A stretch of 64,000 nucleotides of DNA from Trichobilharzia szidati (Eukaryota; Platyhelminthes; Trematoda; Strigeidida; Schistosomatidae), in NCBI GenBank assembly GCA_944472155.2, contig OX235273.1, positions 102,198,582 to 102,262,581 on the forward strand, in the 5' to 3' direction. This document shows positions 1 through 12,599 of the stretch, piece after piece. Below the pieces are notes generated by a model. It had not been told where the DNA came from, searched no databases, and was given only the letters and a program-made list of their open reading frames with translations. The position numbers were made by a program, and so were the translations under genes. Position 1 is the stretch's first letter, and every line of letters begins with the position of its first letter.

Positions 1-820
1 ACGCATATATATACATATATGTGACATCGGCGACTCAGATATTTCGGCCTAAACACTGAAACCACTCATTGAGTTTTAGAATATCGGTTGCCTAACTTCC
101 ATGAGTGACACGCAGTAGAAAACTATAATTTGACAATATCAAAAAGACGACATGGTCGGTAAAACCTTTGATAATATTTAAAAACACTAATAAGTAATAT
201 CAAAAATTGGAAACTACCATAACAATGACGTCTAACAGTCATACACTCCGAAGTTCCCGAATCAAAAACACCTACTGTACAGTAAAATCAACTGACCAAA
301 CACAATCATAAACTTGACAACGAAAAATGACCCCAGACTGACGAACGATGATCAAGTTAGTGAACTTTGTTTTGATATCATAACAGATGTACTATTACCT
401 TTGTTATTTGGTTTAGTGATCTTCATTGTTATTTTGACTTTCAATATGTCCTTTTAACTTGACCTAAGTCTATTTTCTCACCCCTTAACACTTTTTATAT
501 ATATGCTGAGATTTTGTAGATTCCAGTTTAATAATACTTTGATAAAGCAATTAGCATTAAATATCGTTTTGTTTTTCATTCATTCATTGGGAAATACAAA
601 AACCTTTATTATAATGAATATCATATATCCAATGCCCGAATTTTTTCAAACTGTTAAAAGTGAACTTGGTTTGGACATACATAACAATTATAAACTACCT
701 GAATATCAAAAAGTGTATTCCCAGACAACTAGGATCAAAATTATATCCACAGGAATCAAGAGGAACAAAGCCATTGTTGGATAGTACTCACATTAATTAG
801 TAATGCTTATTGGCTAGATC
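1..820. other. AT-rich non-coding stretch
   Basis: It opens with an alternating AT/ATAC tract in the first 25 bases. The only reading frame of note, at 503-784 on the plus strand, matches no family I recognise and has no coding signature, so I do not call it a gene. Confidence 0.4.
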
Positions 821-949
821 AAAGGGATCTAAATTCCAGACAGCTGTTTTACTAGACTGAAACCATTCGAATTCTAACTAGCTATTTAGGCGAGCTGGTA
901 ATTTGTTGAATCAAATCCTCAATTTACACATTTCGAGATGATATTTCAC

Positions 950-1095
950 CACAGTTTTTTGGAAACCGACATCATTCAGATCTGCTGGATGCCGTAAAGT
1001 GTAATCAAGAAAGTGAGCATAAATATGTAAAGTATGTCCTAATGATTGGTTGGCATGTGAGTTTTAACTAGTAGTACTTGCTAGCCAGCCAGACG
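950..1095 (+). repeat. Dispersed repeat, copy 1 (permuted family)
   Basis: The segment running from TTCACCACAG through CAGATCTGCTG and GAGCATAAAT to AACTAGTAGT and GCCAGCCAG recurs at 55428-55640 in the same order, and at 45740-46110 in a permuted order. No coding potential was seen. The family is unidentified; it may be a short tandem or satellite-like element. Confidence 0.5.
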
Positions 1096-1149
1096 GAGGA
1101 GATTTTGAACAACAGACGTCCTTTCTGTTCCAAATCTTGATTTCTTCAA

Positions 1150-1572
1150 CATATTATCATTCAAGAAAAATCCCCATTCGAACATTTATAAAGAGAAGAC
1201 CAGTAGTTCAGCGATGAGTCTCTTTTCAGTGGATTCATCTTCACAGCTGTACAATCGCAAATACATATGGTTATTTTGTATGTGTATGTACGCCAGATTT
1301 GTCAAACAAAGATACAACTAGTAAGTTGTTGTGGATTTACGTAATACAAAAAGCGTTCAGAGGAACTGGATGTTAAGAGGGTAGTAGCAAAAGTGATGTG
1401 TTGTCACAATCGATTGTTAAAGAAGAGTTACGTAATAACGTGAATAGTTTTATGAAAGAGTTGTGTTCAGGGTTTACATGGAAACAAAATAACATAGGGA
1501 ATTACGTGAGAGTTTTAAGTAGTTCGAAAACATAAACAAACAGGCATAAGTTAAGTCAAATCAACAGAGTTG
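1150..1572 (-). repeat. PLE-A flanking (LTR-like) repeat
   Basis: This sequence lies just 3' of the PLE-A reading frame at 1573-2212. Related sequence flanks the PLE-A remnant at 21.1-22.3 kb and forms the isolated fragment at 32.1-32.7 kb. Shared landmarks include GTACAATCG, AGTTCAGC and the GTTACCATG / AAGTGGTTGA block. Penelope-like elements are known to carry LTR-like terminal repeats in direct or inverted orientation, and this fits that role. Confidence 0.6.
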
Positions 1573-2212
1573 TTACCATGAGAATAGAAGTGGTTGAGTA
1601 GTTTTCTTTTTTATGCATAGTTCTGGTTCTTCTAACTGAGTAACTAGGGTTTCTGTAATGCAAAGAAGATGGAAGTTAATTGTCTTTGGCAGGCTGTTCT
1701 TCACTTTGTTGGTTACTTTGAAGGAGGCGCTTGTTGAGATGGAATGCCCAGTGTTGACGAGATTTTCGATTACTGTACTCCTTATATGGCCACTACTTCC
1801 TTTCTGAAGCCATGCTGGATAATGTTCTTTGACCCTTTTAGATAGGATGCACGTTGAACTTCCAATGTACCTGGCTCCACATCAACAGATGAATTGATAT
1901 ATACACATAGAAGTGATCAGGTGAGGGATCTTGTCCTTTGGACTTCTGCAGATCAGCGGGCGACGGGAGAACACTACTTTCAATGTTGCCGCAAAGAAAG
2001 TTGTTCTTAAACGAGTGGAAATTCTCCTCCTAGGGACATCACTGAGTAGGTCACCTTTGAGGTCGAGGTTCATATAAAGTATATTTTTCGGCACGGATAG
2101 TGTCTCTTGCTTTTGGATTTTCTGTTTAGTGTTTTTGTCTATGAATCTTTGTGGATAACCGTTTTGTTCAGAGATTTCTTTAAGAAAGTGTAGTTCTTCT
2201 TTGAAGGTATCA
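1573..2212 (-). pseudogene. Penelope-like element (PLE-A): RT C-terminus plus GIY-YIG endonuclease, one stop
   Basis: Read on the minus strand, one frame runs from about 2212 to a TAA at 1573-1575 with a single internal TGA at about 1881. The order is the one seen in PLE polyproteins: an EELHFLKEISEQNGYP segment after the RT, a TFFAAT..VVFSRRPLI segment, SMCIYQFIC, then CGARYIG (the GIY-YIG signature), KRVKEHYPAWLQKG and VIENLVNTGHSIS. The TGA replaces the residue just before CGARYIG, where relatives usually have Ser (TCA to TGA is one change). PLE endonucleases nick the target for reverse transcription. This copy is otherwise well preserved, but the N-terminal RT is missing. The open part 1882-2094 begins at GTG and is not a separate gene. 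Confidence 0.85.
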
Positions 2213-2868
2213 GAGCGTCAGATGCGTCGGATGCGAAGAGCAATAGATCTAATTAAATTTCTTTTTTTTACTCATTGTTATCCAGCTGTGGAAGCTTTTC
2301 AGTTGGCCTTTCCATGTGGAATTCTTATGAATGGACCTTCTTGAAGTTCCGACAGCTCATTCAGTGAATCAAATGATGAATGCTTACAGCTCACTTTCTA
2401 AGAATTAAAAAATTATTCAGAATCCGCTATGATTAAAATCGTTGGATGTTTATAAAGTAGCTGAAATTAAAACGACATAAACAATCCCACCTTTTATATT
2501 TTCCCATCAATCAAGACTTACTATAGCGTAGTAAACAATATGAACATAAAATATTGAGTAGTAGTATGAAGCACCATTTCACTTTGCCAGTTTCCGTTCA
2601 CTGTATGCAGCTCAAAACAACTTTAGCATTACTATAGAAACTCATATTTTTTATATATGCTTGTAAATACCCTGAGGACAGATTTGAACGGTGTTCTGAA
2701 ACAGTTACACGTTTTTCATGCTTATTTAGTGTTCAGCTTTCCCGCCTACATGAGAAGTACAAACAGATCTGTGTTTCTGAATGTCAACAAGTTTATCAGC
2801 ACAGATTTCGTAGTTTTATCCATATAACAGCCGGTTTATTCAGTCATATAACATTAATGGCATTTCCA
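2213..2868. other. Non-coding stretch
   Basis: No reading frame or recognisable element. The region is AT-rich unique-looking sequence between the PLE-A remnant and an RTE fragment. Confidence 0.35.
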
Positions 2869-3262
2869 ACATGTTGCAGACTTTTATCAACAGCTGCCTT
2901 CACTTAATATTGGAAATCAAATGGCAAAAAGAATCAGAAATAAAAAAGTACTATGCGAACAGACTAACCATGAACCTATCACTGAAACAATACGAAGGGA
3001 AAGATGAAGATGAATCGGGAACACATTGAGGAGACCGTCGAATGAGGCCACACTCCAGGCCATCGCTCGATAAGAACTCGAATGGCAGGTGGCGAGGGGG
3101 GCTTCCGAGAGTAATATGGAGGGGTTAGTGAGAGCAGGAGATGAGAGACTAGGGGCGATCGTGAGGCCAGCAGAAGAGCATCACAGAGGACACGACAAAG
3201 CGGAGGTGTGCTGTTGAAGCGCTATGATCCACTAAGAAGCCAAGAAAATGATTATAATAATA
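2869..3262 (+). mobile_element. RTE-like LINE, 3' fragment
   Basis: This is a 5'-truncated copy of the commonest family in the window. It starts near the motif for CAGACTTTTATCAACAGC, continues through an arginine-rich C-terminal segment (GAGGAGACCGTCGAATGA landmark), and ends with the family tail GTTGAAGC..TATG.TCCACT and an AATAAT microsatellite. The reading frame is broken by stops. Family assignment to RTE (SR2-like) rests on the longer copies at 6.3-7.8 and 57.4-59.2 kb. Confidence 0.75.
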
Positions 3263-4984
3263 ATATCGTTTAGTTTGTCGGCTTTGCATCAGTTGCCTAC
3301 ATCCTATAAAAACCAATTATGTTTAAATTCCGATCAATTTCAGCTTACTTGCTAGGGCAGCTTGATGTCACTTAACAGGGGATTCCAAAATTAATAAAAC
3401 GTTGCTCAGAAATTATGCCTACTTAACTTGTACATAGAAGATACAAGTTTGAACAGCAATTCAAAGCCCAAAACATTGTTTAGATGCCATAGGACTACGC
3501 AATAGGATTTGCATAATAAAAGCAAAAGGTGGATAAGATGATCAGTCACTAATAATGCCGTAAGCTGAACCCAAATCATAGAAATAAAAGTCGAACGAAA
3601 CTACATCATAGGGAAAAACTAATAGGTTAATGACGAAGGCTATGCAATTAAATTAAAGGCAGTGTAAAGACATCGAATCACATAGTCTTCTTCGTGTATC
3701 AGCACCACTCGTGAGACTTTATCAGGTCATATTATTATGAACTTACCACTAGCTTTGAGAGAAATCATTCTTATTTTTGGAATTAGTGTTTATTAATCTG
3801 GTTTCTGTGAATAGAAGGAAATGGTGGTCATTTTAAATCCAATACGATAATACCTATAACCATTAACTGTTATTTATGTCGCTATTTCAGTGCATTACTT
3901 ATTATTATTATTATTCTTGACTCATTTAAAAGTATCATTTGTCAGTCCCATTATCCCATCTCGCTCCATTGTTATTATTGTTCATCTTGAAAACTATGAC
4001 GGTTTCAGTTTCTCTCTCTCTCTGATAACTAATTGTGTATTGTATTGAATTAACTGAACCGTAATCCATTAAAATTTTATTTTTAATCTCTCGAAGCCTT
4101 TCCCCTCTCCCCATATGCATCTGAATTGTACCTTTGAAACATTCTCACCTGATTAATTCGCATGAGTAATTCACAATAGTTTATTTTCTCATCTGTCATA
4201 TATCTCACAGTGTATTTTCGATATTCTATCACTGTTTGTAGTGTATTGAGCTGACGAGTTCAACCGAAATTTGTTTTATTCACTAAGTTTTATTTTTAAT
4301 GGATATTTATAGCTTGCAGAAGGATTGAGCGAAGAAATATTCACTTTTCAATTAGATCCTCATCTCTTGGTTAAAATTCTTATGTTAGCCACTATTGCGT
4401 AAACTAAATAAACACGCAGTTTTCTTAGCAGTTACACTGAAAAAAACAGAAAGAAAAGTGCACCTACGATTTCTCGAACTTGTGCCAAATAAACTACGTT
4501 TAAGGAGTTAAAGCTACCCCGTTCATAAGTGACAAAATAAAGGATGGTACCATCTTATTCTACAGAATTCAATGTTTTTGCTTCAGTCGGCGACAATTCA
4601 GAGAGAAACGTGATGGCGAGCCACTAGCATACTGGCCAAATTGAAGACGTGACTGGTAGAATCCAGTCTTCACTAAACAAAGAACTAGACAGTAGCTACT
4701 TACTACCTATTATCCACTCAGAGTACCATTGCAGTTCATGAAGGGAAATAAACGTATACAGAACTTTTGTTTTCGTAATAGTGCTTGTGTCCATTGTTAT
4801 CTCTCTGTCTCCTGTTGTGTTTTTTGGACGAGTCACAGGTAATTATAAGTTCAAGAGTCTTTAAAAACTATTAGTCCAGCACCTATTTGAACATGTCTGC
4901 AGGTTGTTTATTTTGCATTTATTGCAAATCATCCGAGAAATAATGTACTGTGACATTGTACAACTATAGCTACAAAAACGCCGA
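3263..4984. other. Non-coding stretch with simple repeats
   Basis: It holds a TTA-type microsatellite at about 3898-3914 and a CT run at about 4012-4023. The short minus-strand frame at 3935-4120 is low-complexity (Asn run, RERETETV) and is not considered coding. Nothing else is recognisable. Confidence 0.4.
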
Positions 4985-5130
4985 ATCCTGTCGGATAACG
5001 CTTTATGCTTCGGTGGTGAAATGGAAGAACGCTCGTCAACTACTCACATCTTACGGATTTGATTTCCGTCAACACACACACCTAAAGCTCACCCAGCTAA
5101 CTAACCGGCAGTAAGGCAAACGAGGAATAA
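4985..5130 (+). repeat. Degenerate tRNA-derived SINE (RTE-tailed family)
   Basis: The 5' part, TTCGGTGGTGAAATGG followed by AACGCTCGTC, matches the box A region of the family seen intact at 10489-10722. The middle (GGCAGTAAGGCAAA) matches weakly and the 3' tail is lost. Confidence 0.45.
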
Positions 5131-6329
5131 ATGCTGAGTGTATGAAAACAACACCATCTTTACTGTATCTTCAAAAGCTTTAAGCATTGTGGTCCATTCG
5201 GAACGTAAGGAAGCAAAGAGACAATCATTCAAGCATGAAATTATGATGGAAAAGTGTAAATTTATTCTTTGCATGAAATCAAAAGACAATTCAATCATTT
5301 ATACGGCTCAAAAGTGTTTTGTAGAGTACTTTTTCACATCACTTAGTAAAAATAAACGTTCTGGTACTCTAATTACTACTGAGAGAATAATGATAATAAT
5401 AACAAAAACAACAACAACAACAACAATGACAATTGACTTCGTTTATTTCATCAATGTTTTGTAATTTATGATTATTATCATTATTAATTCATTCACTTCA
5501 ATTGCATTTACTTCCAGGGAATGGAAGCACTTTTGCTTCCTCTTCGGCTTAACACTGTTATATTTCATTTATTTATCATTAGCCTATTCTTTTGTTTATT
5601 TCTCTCCTGACGTATAACGGAATACATAAAAGAAGTGAAAAACATCCCTCGGATAAACTCTTCACATAATGATGTATAAAGCGATTCATTAGGCTTTTAT
5701 TCATCCGCCTAATCACTTAGCATAAGTAATATGAAGTTGTGGAAAGCGCAATTTCATAAATTATTATAGTTATGATTACTATAATCTAAAAGAATACTGT
5801 TTAAGTATACACGTATAAATCTGCTTTACAGTTAATTATCCAACCATAAACAAGAATAACCACGATATGAGCGTTGATTAGGGCGAATTATAAAGTTAGT
5901 TTATGATGAAATAAAAATATTTTATGTTTTTCTCTTTTTTTGCGATTCTGGTTTTGTTATTGCTGGTCGTGTAAAACACATTAAGTTTTATAAGGTATTT
6001 TGTCTTGTTTTACTTCGTTTTTTCTGTCTTTTACCTATTTCATTGTTGGTATGGTGATCATCAGTTATTCATTGAAAAATGACCTGGGTAGTGATTTCTT
6101 TTGAGCGGTAACAAGGTGTGATTTTTAAAACTTACGCGGATTATTTTCTTCCCTGGTTAGATGGTCAGAAATATAGTACAGAGAATCAGGCAAAAGTGAG
6201 ACGTTCAGGGGATATTACACTCCATGTCCTTTAGCGGAATCTAAATGGAACCCAAAGAGGGGAAATAAAGAAAACGATTGAATAATCACTAAAAAAGTCT
6301 CTTGAGTCGACCATCACCTACTACTCGTC
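5131..6329. other. AT-rich non-coding stretch
   Basis: It contains an AAC-type simple repeat near 5405-5425. The frames at 5101-5298 and 5138-5464 overlap on opposite strands and neither resembles a protein family. No other structure was seen. Confidence 0.35.
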
Positions 6330-7815
6330 CAGAAACATCAAAAACACCACGCACAGAACTGTCATTGGATAAAAGTCGTCCAACTAAAGCGATCAATCCA
6401 CTGATAAAAGGCCGGGAAGGTAGGAGGATAAGACGGAATTCCTCTGGAAGCAGTAAAACTTGATCCAGAAACTGCAGCAGACATGCTGAAGCAATCATCT
6501 CCAAACGTCTTGAAGGAAGAAAAGGCACTTACTGACTTGGAGGAAGGCTACACTGTTAAACTACCGAAGAAGAGCAACTTATGCCTCTCCAAGAACTGGC
6601 GAAGAACCACATTCGTGTCCACACCAGGCAAAATATTAGGTCGCATCAATCTCGGAACAGGCCGGATTCGGGAAAAGCAAATTACTTTAGGACCAATTAT
6701 CAGTTCTACACATCATCATAATAAAACAGAGCAGAAAAGAATGGTCAAATCTCTATCCCAACTCCATCGACTTTCAGAAAGCTTTCGTCAACACTGACCA
6801 TGAAGTAATGTGGAAACCAATTCAACACTATAGAAAACCCATAATATTTATCAACTACATTCAAAAAAGCTATGTGGCAATGCCATAGGTCGGCTGATTC
6901 ACCATTAAACACTCAGCGAAGCTTTTGAAATAAATATATGAATTAGGAAAGACTGCGTATTACCACCGATGATACTTCTAGTATTTGTGGACTGGGTTAT
7001 GCTGGAGACCATGAGTGGGGAGCAAGAAGAGAGGAATACGTTATACCAACAAAAAGACACTAGAAGATAAGGAATTCGAGGACGACTCATGTCTAACATC
7101 ACATAAACTCGGAGACTCACAGGTGACAATCAGTAGGCTGTAAGAAGAAGCAGCAAGTGAAAATATGACTTCAGGTGAACATCGAGAAAACGGAGTTGGT
7201 GAAAATAACCAACGAACAGCGAACACCAATTACTATCAGCTGTAAAAATTTAAAGGAAGTAGCCTCTTTACTTATCCAGGATGTCAAAACTACAATGGGA
7301 AAGGAAGTTACTTTGGAAACCTTCCATACTCAACATTAAGAACGAAATTCAGATTTTCTGCACCTGTATTAAGTGCATCACTTTTTTATACGCGTCAGAA
7401 ACTTGGCCAGAGTGTCATGAAAAGCATTTACAACATGCTACTACAAACTTTAATTAACAACTGCCTTCGCTCCATATTGAAGGTCAAATAGCCAGCGAAA
7501 GAGAATTGGCAACACAAAATTCTTGGAACAAACCAACTAAGAACCCATCGGTCAACAAACCTATGGGAGAAAGTGGAGACTGTCGAATAACATCACGCTC
7601 CAGGCTATCGTTTGAGTTGAAAATAATGGGAAACGGCGAATGTGACGCCCAAGAGTAACATGAAAGTAACCATATGGGGATGAGATCAGAGCTTAAATGT
7701 AATCCTAGGGTGAGCTAATGAAGACTGCAGAGAACAGAACAAAGTGGATACGTGCTGCTGAAGCCTCATGTTGCACACGGAACCTGATGGAGCAACGATA
7801 ATAATAATAATAAAT
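6330..7815 (+). mobile_element. RTE-like LINE, RT to 3' end, heavily decayed
   Basis: The segment can be read through several frames as an RTE reverse transcriptase: an EED..EFL segment before RT, FGKSKLL, a degraded active-site box (LEDKEFEDDSCL near 7070, where RTE elements have FADD), the C-terminal arginine-rich zone and the 3' tail ending in AATAATAATAATAA at 7800-7815. Many stops and frameshifts make it a dead copy. Minus-strand frames at 6289-6528 and 6905-7229 are antisense shadows of this element. Confidence 0.75.
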
Positions 7816-9338
7816 TTGAAATAACGTATTAAGCATCAAAAAGCTACACAGAAAATTATAGGAATATTCAGTGAATGTTTGTAGAAGATCATAGAGCCAA
7901 TTGGCAATAATGAGAGAGAATTGAGTAGACTTGAGACATCCTGCTGTGAAGGTGTATCTGCCACTGAGAAGGCAAAAAATGAAGGATAACTGTGATCTTC
8001 AAAATACTGCACTAACTACGTGAGACATAAGAAGGTGGAAATTCTCAACTAAAATAACAAGTCTGAGGATGTGCACTACTACTAAAATATTTTGATTATT
8101 TTATGCCTTTACTGAACATTTCACTGAGCTTCATTTCACTTTTATTTCACAAATTACAAGTCACCAAGTGGAATAAACAACCAGGGTGCTGCTTATTATG
8201 AAACGACTAAAGAATACTACTTCAGTTCTACTTCAAAATCAGTTACATATGCCTAATGAATTTCAAGTGGTCGGGATTTTCGTAAATAATTAGCAATTTA
8301 CTGTTATTCACTACATTCTTCACTGATTTTGTCGAGCGGTTATTCTAAGTATTTCAGAATACCAAAATTTTCAATAGTTACGAAACCACAAGTGAAACGT
8401 TTTTCATCTGATTTAATTATGGTTAGTAGATGCTTCACTAATAGAATAGTCACCGAACCATTTAGTGGGCTGGTTTCGATCGCTTGTTGCCTAGTTTACC
8501 AACCAGTCATCTTCCCATAGACATAGGGTAAGTTGGATGTGAGGCAAGCGATCCCGAGCAATGAAACTTCAGTTGTTCCACTCAGAATTCAGGGAATGAT
8601 AAAATAACTATCGATAGACATACTGAGGAATTATTACTGAGGAAGGGCGTTTTAAGCTAAACAAAGACAGATATACGTACGTGGCTATATGATGCTGACA
8701 AGATTTGTAAGTAGTATATACATGCAGATACAAATATGCTTTTCAGCTACAAGAATATATAATAGCGCAGATACTGACTGGGTGAACGATGTTTGTGAAA
8801 TAATATGGAAAACACAAAAGGCAGACGATGAAGCAGAACACTGAAGATACTTGCAAATTGTGATTTAAATATTTTCAGTTGAAGTATTTCGCTTGTATCT
8901 GTGTATCGAGATGACAATAAATAATTCCGTTAACGAATTCTCTTGTCTCCTGACGTTACATGTAGAGCAGGACTTGAATGATCATAAATGAATACAGGTC
9001 AATCATTTCCTCTGTCTATATTATCACCATGTACTGCAATTGTATATACTTTGTTGATCACACTGACTCATATACTAAAAATATATGCATGCATATACTC
9101 AAACAAAATGAATAATTCAAAACTACAAAGGTTCATAATAAAAGGCATTGCTCGGTGGGTAAGAATTTTAGTAAGAACCGGCATACGTCAGACGAACAGT
9201 CCGAGATCAATGGATGGCTATCTGACACTAGTTCTTAAATCCTTATCAGTATGGTCAGTGTATAAGGCGACCGTCATAATACTGACCTTTTGAACTTGGA
9301 CTAATTCACGTCAACTAGTTTGTCCATTTCAATTATTA
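7816..9338. other. Non-coding stretch
   Basis: No family-matching reading frame. The frames at 8329-8520 and 8988-9293 on the plus strand look like chance openings. No promoter, RNA gene or clear repeat was recognised. Confidence 0.35.
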
Positions 9339-9339
9339 G

Positions 9340-9470
9340 GCTTCATCGTGAGCCAACATCAGTTATATAGATCACTGAATATCAGGGAGCACTGGATGAC
9401 TGTTTCGTCCCTCAGCAGTATGCACCTACGACTCCATCAGTGAACGAACCCGAGAACTCCAAAGTGAAAT
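9340..9470 (-). repeat. Hammerhead/tRNA-like element, degraded copy
   Basis: On the minus strand, a tRNA-like promoter remnant near GTTCGTTCACTG is followed by CATACTGCTGA, then GGGACGAAACAG, then TCATCCAGTGCTCCCTG. Compared with the copies at 61.5 and 62.0 kb, the 5' half of stem II is deleted, so the ribozyme core is broken although GAAA survives. The family 3' end (AACTGATGTTGGCTC-like) follows. Confidence 0.55.
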
Positions 9471-10488
9471 CTAACAAGCAAAATTAAATTAGTCTAAATC
9501 TCCACCAGTCTCATAATACTAATAGTTAGTCGATATTGAAAGCTGTCACCGCTATACAGTGGTATGATAACGCATGACTCACTTCTATTCGGTCAATTTC
9601 AGTCTTTAATACTTTTCTAACTGATGTTACATTGATCATTGAAATTACTGTCAACCAAACAATTAATGAGATATTGAATTTTCGTGGAATATTTTTTTGT
9701 ATTCTAAATCATGAAACGCGTGTCTCCAGATTTTCAGAAATATGAATTGTTAATTGATTGACTACAAATTTTGAAAATACCCCATGGGTAAATAACTTCA
9801 CTTGCATTCTTTCAGTTAATTGAAGCATTTTTTAAAAATTGTTTCTTTTTTAAGAACCTTTCTTTTCCTTTTAATCCTACCACTGTGTCCTTTATTTATT
9901 TCACCAAAATACCTTAGGTATTCAGTTGCTGCTGAATTTTAATTGTCTTTATTCTCGTTTAAAACTAAAAGGATTTTCAGTAGATGTGGCAACAGTTCAT
10001 TAGGCTTTTTGTAAATATATTTTTAATGCTTTTATTTTCACAAAACAATAAGAAGACGTAGTTTATCTGGAACGTAAAGTGTATTTGCGAAACACATTTT
10101 TTCTGATTATTCTGATCATAAAATTACATGTTATACACACCTATAAAGAAGGCAAGAGATCAAGAGTTCATACAATAAACGTCAAATTGTGTACAGCTTA
10201 AGGTCACAAAGAGAGGTAGGAAGATGACTTTAGGATATGGGGTAGGATAAAAGAAGGAAGAGTATAAATATTAATAAATACTTTGAACCTTGGTTCCAAA
10301 TTGGATTATCAAGACAGGTTTGTAGTAAAGACAAATAATTTTCGAAAACACAAGACTGGTTTAGGCCTTCTGATGACCTTCAACGTACTTAAGTATGTGA
10401 TCCATATATGAGTTGAAAGGCATTACTGAAACCCAGCCCATGATGTACTTCGTGATAGATGATATTGGATATCTATCTCCAGGATCGG
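9471..10488. other. AT-rich non-coding stretch
   Basis: No reading frame, repeat family or RNA gene was recognised between the hammerhead-type element and the SINE. Confidence 0.35.
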
Positions 10489-10722
10489 TGCGTCGGTGGC
10501 ACAGCGGTAGAGCGTTCACCGATCACGCAGGTGGTCCAAAGTTCAATCCCCGGCCAGCGCACTCCTTTACGTCACTAAGCCAGCAGTAAGACTGGTAAAG
10601 AGGGAAGGTTAGGTATGAGGTTAGCAACCTTATCCTGCAAAATTAATCATCACTGCTACAGAGACTTCAAGCTGAAGGCTTGAAGCCCTATGTTCCACTG
10701 AGAACGTATAGCAACAAAAACT
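10489..10722 (+). repeat. tRNA-derived SINE with RTE-like tail (best copy)
   Basis: The 5' end has an internal pol III promoter: a box A-like GGTGGCACAGCGGTAGAGCG (10495-10514) and a box B-like GTTCAATCC (10541-10549). A unique body follows (TAAGCCAGCAGTAAGACTGG, GAGGTTAGCAACC), then TTGAAGCCCTATGTTCCACT.AGAACG, which is nearly the same as the end of the RTE-like LINEs here, and a short A-rich end. The tRNA-like part lacks a foldable acceptor stem, so it is not a tRNA gene. Sharing a tail with a LINE is the usual sign that the LINE machinery mobilises the SINE. Confidence 0.75.
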
Positions 10723-12599
10723 CTCTGGGGTCATTTGTATCCTGTGATTTTATTTGTTGTTGCAGCCAATTTGAAATATTTTCTGTAGCATTTACCTGTT
10801 GAGACTTATATGTTCTCCCTATGTACGTATATCAACACATACATGTGAAGTGATTAGAATAGTGGGTGTGACAATTTCATTCGGATTATGTGAGTGTTCA
10901 GAGGACAACACAGATCTCATTTTATCTATGAAAATAAATTTTATTGCATTTCAGTGATTAGACTTTATTGATCACCCTTAAGCGGCAGGGATATATAAAC
11001 AACCTTTTTGGGAATTAGATGGATCAGTGGAAACCTTTGTTCGGTTCTTGTGCAAAGCTTAGCGGATTTCAGCGGACAGTTCTTATCTAACAGTATTTTA
11101 GTGAGATGTTGCGTTTCTTATTCAGTAATACCGTCGGAACATATATGCTGAATGCCTTTGAACAGGCACTTAACAAAAGTATTTTTCTACTGTAATGGAT
11201 AGAAACTATGACAATTCAGATGCTGTTTAATCCATTTGTACTGATCCATTTCGACAGCGGAATACGAGTACTTCTGAAAGAGGTAAGCAATCATTATTCT
11301 CTTTCACGTATGTTAGCAATATGCTGTTTTTTACTGCATTTATCTCGTTAAGGATTTCTATGGCATCTATCACAAATGACTATTATATCATCATCCACTT
11401 ATCTCCGGTTAAAACCAGATAGGTGAAAGCAACAGGAGAACACCTCAGTAGACTACATTTGAATAATCCCTATTGAATGGCTCAATCGACATATTTATAC
11501 TTATTCGAATATTTACATTAACTTTATAGTTACTACCATTTTCCTCCCAGACTAAATATATCACTGTTCTACCAAATGCAAATCATGTGTTGACTTGATC
11601 CGTATTATTTGTTTTTGTCTCTGTCTCATCATTAACTCTAATCTTTCTCTTCGTGATTGTGTGTTCCCTGAAAATGTGCTGTTGAACGATATGGTTTTGC
11701 CTTGAGTGAATGAAAGTCATTCTGATCCTGGACTGTCTAAATGAAGCATTGATGTGTGATTCTTGTGGACAGAGCTTTTATTCTCAGCTTGTTTAGAATA
11801 TTCCACTTGATTCCAAGGAATCTCCTACTGTTGAATTTCGGCTTACTGATTTTGTTCCACAGCAATTGTTCAGTGCCTAGAAAGTCACCTTTTCTGTAGA
11901 GCTGTCTGATGGCACTGATGAGGTAATCTTGATTTTTTTTAGTCACAGAACAGAACCAAATAGATTTATCGTCGAATAGTCGTCTTTGTACCGTCTTTGG
12001 GGCGTTTTTCGACGGTGCTTGTCTCAAAGAAGTCTTGTCAGCTACATACTAGGACGCAAAAGTCGGTTCCCAGAGTTCAGAATACAACGAATCGCTTTTA
12101 ACCGATGCAAATATTACCTGAAACATGTGTTAGCGTATTCTATATTTATTAGCTCAGAAAGGGGATAACGTAATATGGAAAGTAAGAGAAGGAAATAAAT
12201 GAAACACAATGATGACTTAGAAAATAAATTTAAAAATGTTTTTGGCTGAAATATTTTGTTCACTCGCCTAATTCACAATTGGAAAACTAAATATGAATAT
12301 AGACATCATGCACGTCTAGTGTTAAAAGTCGAGTAGATGCATGCGTATGGGATCTAACGCTTACGTAACTTGTTATACTATTTACAATTCGCACTCCTAA
12401 TTATAAATTATTATTTTGATAAACGGAAAATACTCATACTCAGGCATAAACATAAGAAGACGTAACGGCGAAGAAAATTTTACTTGTCACGAAACGTTTC
12501 CAAGAGCTGTATATTTAACAGAGAATTAATAAAATCAGTCAGATGCTAGTAACCCTGTTCTAGAAAATGTAATATCGAGTATGAGGTGCATAAATTAGG
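10723..12599. other. Non-coding stretch with one unexplained frame
   Basis: No recognisable gene. A minus-strand frame at 11737-12027 (96 codons, containing RRFLGIKWN) has a faint resemblance to reverse transcriptase connection regions of LTR elements, but is too short and divergent to call. Confidence 0.35.

Noticed and set aside
1195..1260. Possible hammerhead in the PLE-A flank (CAGCGATGAGTC)
   Set aside because: The GAAA box and a stable stem II are missing, and the related copies at 22.3 and 32.3 kb have CAGCAAAGA at the same place.
5138..5464. 108-codon plus-strand frame
   Set aside because: Its end is a Thr run encoded by an ACA microsatellite and its start overlaps a degraded SINE; no family similarity.
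10489..10560. Candidate tRNA gene
   Set aside because: Boxes A and B are present but no cloverleaf with an acceptor stem can be drawn, and the same sequence recurs as the head of a SINE.
11737..12027. Possible reverse transcriptase fragment (RRFLGIKWN motif)
   Set aside because: The resemblance is limited to a few residues, no catalytic motif is present, and the neighbouring sequence does not continue the similarity.
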